The notes under the pieces: generated by a model
What the model saw: only the letters and a program-made list of their open reading frames with translations
The model's database searches: none
What the model was told of the DNA's origin: nothing
Shown here: positions 6,869 through 12,593 of the stretch, piece after piece
Position numbering within the stretch: position 1 is the stretch's first letter
Layout of the letters: the number at the start of each line of letters is the position of its first letter
Source: CAYOHY01 sp964403885
GTDB lineage: Bacteria > Actinomycetota > Coriobacteriia > Anaerosomatales > PHET01
Length of the DNA stretch: 15,187 bases
NCBI GenBank assembly: GCA_964403885.1
Contig: CAYOHY010000043.1
Coordinates: forward strand, 1 to 15,187
Direction: 5' to 3'
Translations under genes and position numbers: made by a program

Positions 6869-9769
6869 TCAGCCTGCGGCCCCTGTGCCCATCGACTGGA
6901 CCGCCGCGTGCGCATGCAGGTCCTTCTCGGTCTCGACCGGCTCGGGTTTGAGGTCGATCGTGACCTTCCTGACCGTGCCGGTGAAGGCGTAGGGCGCCTT
7001 GTCCTTGTACGCCTTGTCCACGACGAGGCCGTTGTCGCGGCCCACGTCCATCCCCGCGTACGAGGAGAACGCGAGCGGCACCGTGCGCGCGATGCGGCCT
7101 TCGCCGATCTTGCGCTCGCCCGCCCACAATGTGACCGTGCCGCCTGAGCCCGGCTTGGGCTCATCGGACTCGAAGACCATCTTGGCGAGGTACTGGCCTG
7201 CGGGAAGCGGCTCTGTCGCCACCGTCTTGTACTCCTCGACGCCCAGCATCGAGTACGTGAACGTCAGCGTGCCCGCCTCGTCGACCCACAACGAGAAGCC
7301 GCCCATCTCGTCGCCGTTGCCCAGCAGCACACCCTGCGCGCCGCCCTCCGGCACCGTGATGTCGGCTTCGATCGCCCACGAGCGCCCGTAGATGCGAGGC
7401 ACCATGCCGCGCTGGATGTTTTGTACGTCACCGTAGAAGTCATAGCGGGTGACCGTGGGAAGCGGCGGCAGCATGCCGAAGAAGACCGACAGCCCGCCCA
7501 GCAGCGGCAGGACCTTGTTGCGCTCGGCCTCGGCCCAGAAGAGCTCCTTGAGCTCGGCGAGCTTCTCGGGCTTCTCGGCGGCGAGGTCGCGGGCCTGCGA
7601 GAAGTCGTCGGGGAGGTAGTAGAGCTCCCACGTGTCGTTCTCCGGGTCGTACACCCCGGGAGCGAGCTTGGCGATCGTAGGAGGCGAGAAGTCCCACGGC
7701 GCGCGGTCGATGCGGGCGCATGCCCACCAGCCGTCCTTGTAGATGGCGCGGCTTCCCATGGACTCGAAGTACTGCACCGTGTGGCGCTCCTCGGCCCCTG
7801 CGTCGTCGAACGTGTGCAGGAAGCTCGTACCGTCCATGGGCTCTTGCTCGATGCCGTCGACCGACGTGGGCTCCGGGATGCCCGCAGCCTCGAGGATCGT
7901 GGGGCCCACGTCGATGCAGTGCGTGAACTGCGAGCGGATGCCGCGTTCCTTGATGCGCTCGGGCCACGCGACGACCATGGGGTCGCGCGTTCCGCCAAGG
8001 TGGCTGCCGGTCTGCTTGCCCCACTGGAACGGCGTGTTGCCGGCCCACGCCCACGCCGAGGCGTAGTGCGGCGCGCTGTCGACGCCACCCAAGCCCTCGA
8101 TGCCGCCGTACTGGTCGATGAGCTCGAGCTGCTGCTCGGGGGTGAGCGCGACACCGTTGAGGAAGGTCATCTCGTTGAACGAGCCGGTGATGGTGCCCTC
8201 CATGCTGGCGCCGTTGTCGCCCCAGATGTAGAAGATGAGCGTGTTGTCGAGATCGCCCATCTCGTCGATCGCGTCGAGCAGGCGGCCGACGTTCCAGTCC
8301 GCGTTCTCCGAGAACCCTGCGAAGACCTCCATCTGCCGTACGTAGAGCTTCTTCTCGGAGTCGTTGAGCGAGTCCCACGCGGGGAACAGATCCGGCCGCG
8401 GCGTCAGCTGGGCGTCCGCGGGGATGATGCCCAGCTCCTTCTGGCGTGCGAAGGTCTTCTCGCGGTAGGCGTCCCAGCCGTCATCGAACGTGCCCTTGTA
8501 CTTGTCGGCCCACTCGGTGCCCACGTGGTGCGGGGCGTGCGTGGCGCCGGTGGAGTAGTACATCATCCACGGCTTCTCGGCGTCTTGCGCGCGCACCTCG
8601 TGCAGCCACTGCACGGCCTTGTCGGTGATGTCATCCGGGAAGTAGTACAGCGAGCCGTCTTCCTTGCTCGGAACACCGACGATCGTGTTGTCCTGGACGA
8701 CGATGGGGTCGTACTGGCCCGCGGCGCCGGACAGGAAGCCCCACCAGTGGTCGAAGCCCCAGCCGCAGGGCCAGCGGTCGAACGGACCGGCCGCGCCCTG
8801 GACGTTGTCGGGCGTGAGGTGCCACTTGCCGAAGCCGCCGGTCACGTAGCCGTTGTCGCGCAACACGCGCGCAACAGGCGCACAGCTCTTGGGGACTGCG
8901 GCGGTGTAGCCCGGGAACGGTCCGGGGTACTCGGCGATCGAGCCGAATCCCACGCGGTGCTGGTTTCTGCCGGTGAGCAGGGCCGAGCGCGTGGGCGAGC
9001 ATATCGCGGTGACGTGGAAGCGGTTGTACGCCAACCCCATCTCCGCGACGCGCGTCAGCGCCGGCGTCTCGATGGGACCGCCGAAGGTGGACGGGTTGCC
9101 AAAGCCGGCGTCGTCGATGAGGACGACGAGCACGTTGGGTGCGCCGTCGGGCGGCTTGGGCGTCATGACGGTGGTCCAGTCGGCGACCGCGGTGTCGAGC
9201 GTGCGGCCGATCGTGCCGCTGAACGCCGGGTCGCGAAGCGGGAGAACCGTGCGGTCGGGCGCGAACTTGCCCATCGCCTCGGCGAGTGACTCCTGCAGCT
9301 GCTTGAGGCCGCCTTCCTCGGACTGCGCGATGGACTTGGCGGGCGAGCCGGACAGTGCCCGCTCCACCTCGAGGCGCTGGTCGTCGGAGAACATCACGAT
9401 GACGCCGGCGGTCCCGGCGGGCAGGTTCTCGCCGATCTTCTCCTTGATGCCGCTCTTGAGCTTGGAGCCGGCGAACTTGCCCACGAGCGCTCCGCCGGCC
9501 GCGCCCACCGCGATTGCGGGCAGCATGGCCGGGGCGAACAGGCCCACGAGCACGCCCACGCCGCCGCCAAAGCCCGCGCCTTTGCGGCCGAGCTTGTTGC
9601 CGGTATCGGCGATGGTGACGTTGCCGTCGGCATCGTGGCTCACGAGGATCGCGCCCTCGATCGATACCTTCTTGGTCTTGACGAGCTCGATGAGTCCGTC
9701 GAAGTCACTCTTCGCGGTGTCTATCGACTGATACGCCGCGAACAGCACGTCCATGAGCGTGTCGGCCAT
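6869..9769 (-). CDS. Cys-type sulfatase fused to N-terminal DUF1269-like membrane domain
   Basis: This is a 966-residue sulfatase, about 150-180 residues longer than usual for this arylsulfatase group. Residues 1-150 resemble DUF1269: an alpha/beta start, SIEGAILVSHDADGNVTIAD, then a Gly/Ala-rich hydrophobic hairpin (about 65-100, GFGGGVGVLVGLF and IAVGAAGGALVG) and a helical tail. The sulfatase begins at about 176 (DRTVLPLRDPAFSGTIGRT). Active-site elements are the metal-binding Asp pair 219-220, the formylglycine motif CSPTR with Cys257, GKWH at 314-317, HAPHH near 411-415 and DNG at 518-520. A beta-sandwich-like C-terminal domain (about 795-940) ends the protein. No signal peptide is visible, so the enzyme may be cytoplasmic or membrane-associated. 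Cys at 257 means activation by an anSME, which this operon encodes. The ATG at 9769 follows GAGAGGGGA; the open frame to 9910 is not coding-like. Natural substrate unknown. Confidence 0.93.
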   Translation of the reverse strand: MADTLMDVLFAAYQSIDTAKSDFDGLIELVKTKKVSIEGAILVSHDADGNVTIADTGNKLGRKGAGFGGGVGVLVGLFAPAMLPAIAVGAAGGALVGKFAGSKLKSGIKEKIGENLPAGTAGVIVMFSDDQRLEVERALSGSPAKSIAQSEEGGLKQLQESLAEAMGKFAPDRTVLPLRDPAFSGTIGRTLDTAVADWTTVMTPKPPDGAPNVLVVLIDDAGFGNPSTFGGPIETPALTRVAEMGLAYNRFHVTAICSPTRSALLTGRNQHRVGFGSIAEYPGPFPGYTAAVPKSCAPVARVLRDNGYVTGGFGKWHLTPDNVQGAAGPFDRWPCGWGFDHWWGFLSGAAGQYDPIVVQDNTIVGVPSKEDGSLYYFPDDITDKAVQWLHEVRAQDAEKPWMMYYSTGATHAPHHVGTEWADKYKGTFDDGWDAYREKTFARQKELGIIPADAQLTPRPDLFPAWDSLNDSEKKLYVRQMEVFAGFSENADWNVGRLLDAIDEMGDLDNTLIFYIWGDNGASMEGTITGSFNEMTFLNGVALTPEQQLELIDQYGGIEGLGGVDSAPHYASAWAWAGNTPFQWGKQTGSHLGGTRDPMVVAWPERIKERGIRSQFTHCIDVGPTILEAAGIPEPTSVDGIEQEPMDGTSFLHTFDDAGAEERHTVQYFESMGSRAIYKDGWWACARIDRAPWDFSPPTIAKLAPGVYDPENDTWELYYLPDDFSQARDLAAEKPEKLAELKELFWAEAERNKVLPLLGGLSVFFGMLPPLPTVTRYDFYGDVQNIQRGMVPRIYGRSWAIEADITVPEGGAQGVLLGNGDEMGGFSLWVDEAGTLTFTYSMLGVEEYKTVATEPLPAGQYLAKMVFESDEPKPGSGGTVTLWAGERKIGEGRIARTVPLAFSSYAGMDVGRDNGLVVDKAYKDKAPYAFTGTVRKVTIDLKPEPVETEKDLHAHAAVQSMGTGAAG

Positions 9770-9786
9770 GGAGTCCCCTCTCATCG

Positions 9787-9807
9787 GCGCCGCCACGCAG
9801 GCGGCGC
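9787..9807. promoter_or_regulatory. Perfect 8-bp G-C hairpin between LOR and sulfatase genes
   Basis: GCGCCGCC (9787-9794) and GGCGGCGC (9800-9807) form a perfect 8-bp stem around the loop ACGCA within the 46-base gap. No T-run follows on either strand, so it is not a classical terminator. It ends 9 bases before the sulfatase Shine-Dalgarno (GAGAGGGGA) on the transcript, so it could mark an RNA-processing or stability site, or affect sulfatase translation. The stem is direct observation; the role is a guess. Confidence 0.4.
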
Positions 9808-9815
9808 GCGAACGG

Positions 9816-10364
9816 CTACTGCCCTCGGCGCATCTCGTCGAGCGCAACGGCGACGGCGAGCACCAGGCCCACGTCCTGGCCCGGCGCGACCTCGATCCCA
9901 TAGGTGTCACGGACCCGGAACCACTTCATGGAGACCTCGGCGACCTTGCCGCGGCCGCTGGTGATCTCGTACTCGTGGGAGGTGATGTTGCCCTGCACGT
10001 CCCAGTCGTCGCCGCCCTCGATCTTCACGTCGAAGCGGTCGCGCAGGGGCGAGACGAGCGCCTTCTTGACTGAAGCGATGCGCTGACCGCCGCGCTCGAT
10101 CTCCATGACGTCTTTGATGCGCAGCATCTTCTCTTGGATCGAGGCGACCTCGTTGCCGTTCGCGTCCTCGAGGACGAAGGTGCTGCGGATGCGCAAGGCC
10201 TTGCCGTCGGCCTTGAACGCACGGTTGCCGTGGTTATCCTCGATCCAGGCGTCGTCGCCGATCGAGAACATCTTCTCCCGCATCTGATAGCGGGTGACGC
10301 CGTCATCGCGCAGCGGGCCTCCGCCACCCAGGCCGCCGCCACCAACGCGATCTCGCAGTCCCAT
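9816..10364 (-). CDS. LURP-one-related (LOR/Tubby-like) family protein
   Basis: A 182-residue protein of the LURP-one-related family, which has the Tubby C-terminal/phospholipid-scramblase-like fold: a twisted beta-barrel around a central hydrophobic helix. After a Gly-rich leader (residues 8-17) the repeating pattern is clear: RYQMREKMFSIGDDAWIEDN, then GNRAFKADGKALRIRSTFVL, EDANGNEVASIQEKMLRIKD, MEIERGGQRIASVKKAL, and the final VRDTYGIEV followed by a hydrophobic helix QDVGLVLAVAVALDEM (about 163-178). No catalytic residues are known for the family; membrane or lipid association is a family-level idea, not shown here. The ATG at 10364 has a GAGGGGAG Shine-Dalgarno; the frame is open upstream to 10394, but that start has less support. 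It is the first gene before the sulfatase, 46 bases away, and probably shares its transcript. Confidence 0.88.
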   Translation of the reverse strand: MGLRDRVGGGGLGGGGPLRDDGVTRYQMREKMFSIGDDAWIEDNHGNRAFKADGKALRIRSTFVLEDANGNEVASIQEKMLRIKDVMEIERGGQRIASVKKALVSPLRDRFDVKIEGGDDWDVQGNITSHEYEITSGRGKVAEVSMKWFRVRDTYGIEVAPGQDVGLVLAVAVALDEMRRGQ

Positions 10365-10436
10365 GTCGCACTCCCCTCGAACGGTACTCAGCACGCGCGC
10401 GCAGCGCGATAGCCCGCGAAGGCATGCGCGTGCATT

Positions 10437-10477
10437 GAAGAACGGGCGGTGATACCCGAGTACTATTCCCGTTCTTC
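10437..10477. promoter_or_regulatory. 10-bp perfect inverted repeat in the gap upstream of LOR-sulfatase
   Basis: GAAGAACGGG (10437-10446) and CCCGTTCTTC (10468-10477) are exact inverted copies with a 21-base spacer, so their centres are 31 bases (about three helical turns) apart. They lie in the 152-base gap between the seven-helix gene stop and the LOR start. The spacer is unusually AT-containing for this window and on the minus strand reads GGGAATAGTACTCGGG, a possible but unconvincing -10 region. The spacing suits a dimeric or tetrameric regulator covering the LOR-sulfatase promoter. A transcription terminator for the upstream gene is the alternative, but the loop is long and no T-run follows. 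Confidence 0.5.
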
Positions 10478-10517
10478 TGGTACTTGTTCGAGTTTTCCAG
10501 CGACTTTCGGCGGGGCG

Positions 10518-11267
10518 CTACTCGGCAGCCTCTTCGCGCCCGCGCTCACGGTTCTCGCGGATGGCGTGGGCGCCCTTCTGCAGCGTGCCCGCCATCACGA
10601 AGCCCGCGAAGAACAGGATCGCGGCGAGCATCTCGGTGAGGTAGAACAGCGTGGTGTTGCCCGCCTTCGCGAGGCCTCCGCCTGAGGCGATGACCAGTGT
10701 CGCGACGGCGATGAGCACGTTGGCCCACATCCGGTAGGCGTACTCGCGCTTGCGCATGAAGCGAAACACCGAAAGCGCCGCGCCCCAGAACAGCACGAGC
10801 GCCGCGGGGATCGTGAGCAGCATCGAGAGCACGCGCGGGTACGTGAACGCCGTGCCGCCCAGCGGCTCGTACGATGACAGCGCCATCTTCGCGAGCGCTT
10901 CAGGGACGAGCGGTGTGCTCATCACGCCGATGACGAACACGCCGGCCACGACCGCGTTGTACGCGAGGTAGATCCTCGGCCACAGGCGACCGCGCGACAC
11001 AAGCTCCACCGTGCCCATCGCGAGTACCGGCACGAGCACGGCCGACATGAGCGCGTATACGCGAAAGCCCACCGTGCTCCATCCGCCGGAGAGCTGGCCG
11101 AACATCTCCAGGTACGCGGCCGCCGCGTACAGCGCGAAGCCGATCGCCCACCACAGCTGGTGGCGCTTGCGCCGCGCGGCCCACTGCCGCCACAGCAGCA
11201 CGTCGAGCACCGCCACGAGCGTTCCCGTCAGAGCCGGAAGGACCCAGCCGCCCAGTGCCTCGTTCAT
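10518..11267 (-). CDS. Seven-helix integral membrane protein, unknown function
   Basis: I do not recognise a family. The 249-residue product shows about seven hydrophobic segments, near residues 8-27, 36-56, 65-88, 98-118, 142-168, 178-198 and 205-226, with Arg/Lys-rich loops (RQWAARRKRHQ after helix 1, FMRKREYAYR after helix 5) and a charged C-terminal tail (RENRERGREE). By the positive-inside rule both lie on the cytoplasmic side only if the odd-numbered helices end there. No enzymatic motif or retinal-lysine pattern is evident. I chose the ATG at 11267 because AAGGAG at 11278-11283 lies 10 bases before it, while it lies only 1 base before the ATG at 11276. The gene starts 27 bases after the acuC stop and is probably cotranscribed with acuC, which hints at nothing specific. 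Confidence 0.82.
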   Translation of the reverse strand: MNEALGGWVLPALTGTLVAVLDVLLWRQWAARRKRHQLWWAIGFALYAAAAYLEMFGQLSGGWSTVGFRVYALMSAVLVPVLAMGTVELVSRGRLWPRIYLAYNAVVAGVFVIGVMSTPLVPEALAKMALSSYEPLGGTAFTYPRVLSMLLTIPAALVLFWGAALSVFRFMRKREYAYRMWANVLIAVATLVIASGGGLAKAGNTTLFYLTEMLAAILFFAGFVMAGTLQKGAHAIRENRERGREEAAE

Positions 11268-11277
11268 CTCGACCATT

Positions 11278-11283
11278 CTCCTT
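11278..11283 (-). promoter_or_regulatory. Shine-Dalgarno deciding the start of the seven-helix gene
   Basis: AAGGAG on the minus strand is 10 bases before the ATG at 11267 but only 1 base before the ATG at 11276. A ribosome could not use the nearer ATG efficiently, so the shorter protein is preferred. Confidence 0.55.
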
Positions 11284-11294
11284 GTGGTAGCTCG

Positions 11295-12455
11295 CTACGG
11301 TGTCATGCCGTGATGAGGGAACACGGACGCGCGTACTTCCTTGATGGTCTCTTGGGTGGCCGCGAGCACCTTGGCGTCTCGCTCGGCCGAGGCCTCGAAT
11401 CGGTCGCCCGCACCCATGCTCGCGGGCGGCTCCCAGCCGTAGGTCGCGCGCACGTGCTCGCGCCAGGCGTCGGGAACCTCGTCGTCGAGCGTGACGCCGG
11501 CAAGCTGCGCCATGACCGACGCCCACGCGAGCGGGACCACGTCGACGATGTGGTAGCCGCCGCCGCCAAGCGCCGCGAGCCGCCCCTCGCACACCTCGTC
11601 GGCCAGGTCGATGATCTTGCCCACCAGCGCCCGGTAGCCCGGAAGCGTCATCCCCAAGTCCGTCTGCGGGTCCGCGTGGTGCGCGTCGGCGCCCAGCTGC
11701 GCGACGATGATGTCGGGCTTGAAGTCACGCGCGAGCGGCACGACCACCTCGTCAAAGGCGAGCGCGAAGCACTCGTCGTTCGCGAACGCCGGCAAGGGCA
11801 CGTTGGCCGAGAACCCACGGCCCGGCCCGTAGCCGATCTCGCCCGGGAAGCCGGTGCCGGGAAACGCGTGCAGCCCGGTCTCGTGGATCGAGATGGTGAG
11901 CACCTCCGCGTGTCCGGCGAAGGCCTCGTGAACGCCGTCACCGTGGTGGGCGTCGATGTCGAGATAGAGCACCTTGAGGTCCGGGTGCATCAGCCGGGCG
12001 ACCGCGATCGCCACCGACGCGTCGTTGTACACCGAGAACCCCGCCGCGCGCGCACGGTGCGCGTGATGCATCCCACCGGCGATGGAGAACGTCCGCTTGT
12101 AGCCGCCGGCAAGCACCTCGTCGATCGCGAGGATCGACGCGCCGCACGTGAGCGCGGCGATCTCGTGCATGCCCGGGTACACGGGGTTGTCGTCGGTGCC
12201 CAGCCCCATCACGGGCCGAAAGTCCGAGGCCCAGTCACCGGCATGGCGCACCGCCTCGATGTAGCCACGCGAGTGAGCGAGTAGCAGCTCTTCCTCGGTG
12301 GCCTCGCGCGGGGATACGGTCATGTCGGGAGCCAGCAGGCCCAGCGCCTCCATGAGCTCGACGGTGAGGACCAGCCTCAGTGGGTTCAGGGGATGCGCGT
12401 CACCCAGGTCATAGGCGGCCAGTCGCGGATCCCATATCAGTGCCGCTGTCTCCAC
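11295..12455 (-). CDS. acuC: AcuC-type deacetylase (histone deacetylase superfamily)
   Basis: A 386-residue zinc-dependent deacetylase; AcuC of Bacillus removes acetyl groups from lysines of acetyl-CoA synthetase. The N-terminus METAALIWDP with YDLGDAHPLNPLRL matches the family's substrate-binding start. Active-site features are the His pair 130-131 (AGGMHHAHR), zinc ligands Asp168 and His170 in DIDAHHGDGV, the third ligand Asp257 in QLGADAHHADP, and the transition-state Tyr301 in GGGGYH. All are intact, so an active enzyme is expected. The residue after Tyr301 is His rather than the Asn of class I eukaryotic enzymes. I chose the GTG at 12455, 8 bases after AAGGGG; another GTG at 12461 is 2 bases after it. 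The frame stays open upstream to 13619, but that is antisense to the divergent gene. The divergent acetyltransferase-like neighbour suggests a reversible acetylation pair. Confidence 0.93.
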   Translation of the reverse strand: METAALIWDPRLAAYDLGDAHPLNPLRLVLTVELMEALGLLAPDMTVSPREATEEELLLAHSRGYIEAVRHAGDWASDFRPVMGLGTDDNPVYPGMHEIAALTCGASILAIDEVLAGGYKRTFSIAGGMHHAHRARAAGFSVYNDASVAIAVARLMHPDLKVLYLDIDAHHGDGVHEAFAGHAEVLTISIHETGLHAFPGTGFPGEIGYGPGRGFSANVPLPAFANDECFALAFDEVVVPLARDFKPDIIVAQLGADAHHADPQTDLGMTLPGYRALVGKIIDLADEVCEGRLAALGGGGYHIVDVVPLAWASVMAQLAGVTLDDEVPDAWREHVRATYGWEPPASMGAGDRFEASAERDAKVLAATQETIKEVRASVFPHHGMTP

Positions 12456-12593
12456 GCACACATCCCCTTCGCCGCGATCCGTTCGATGTCTTGATTGTGC
12501 CCGAGACGACCCCGAGCGTACACGCGACCCGCGCATCCCTCTCGGACTCGAACTCCGCCAGCGGGGAAAGCACTGAGGTGGAGGTGCGTTCAC
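12456..12593. promoter_or_regulatory. Divergent intergenic region between acuC and the acyl-CoA synthetase/GNAT gene
   Basis: This 138-base gap must hold the promoters of both divergent genes. TTGATT near 12493-12498 on the plus strand is a plausible -35, but no matching -10 at normal spacing is visible; TACACG is about 22 bases on. The acuC Shine-Dalgarno (AAGGGG, 12464-12469) and the GGAGG of the plus-strand gene (12580-12584) mark its two edges. No clear operator palindrome is seen. Confidence 0.5.
12580..12584 (+). promoter_or_regulatory. Shine-Dalgarno deciding a GTG start for the synthetase/GNAT gene
   Basis: GGAGG is 9 bases before the GTG at 12594 and 18 bases before the in-frame ATG at 12603. 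The spacing favours the GTG, adding three residues (MRR) before MLDPKTI. Confidence 0.6.

Noticed and set aside
7421..9289. A 622-codon open frame on the plus strand across the sulfatase gene
   Set aside because: Same GC-driven shadow: Arg/Val/Glu-rich, no domain, opposite a protein with intact catalytic motifs.
9770..9910. An extended start for the sulfatase at 9910
   Set aside because: The extra 47 residues are Arg/Ser/Cys-rich shadow sequence overlapping the LOR gene; the ATG at 9769 has GAGAGGGGA at proper spacing.
12541..12570. A tRNA T-arm-like string (GGACTCGAACTCC) in the divergent region
   Set aside because: The neighbouring bases do not form a five-pair T-stem, and no anticodon or acceptor stem can be built on either strand.
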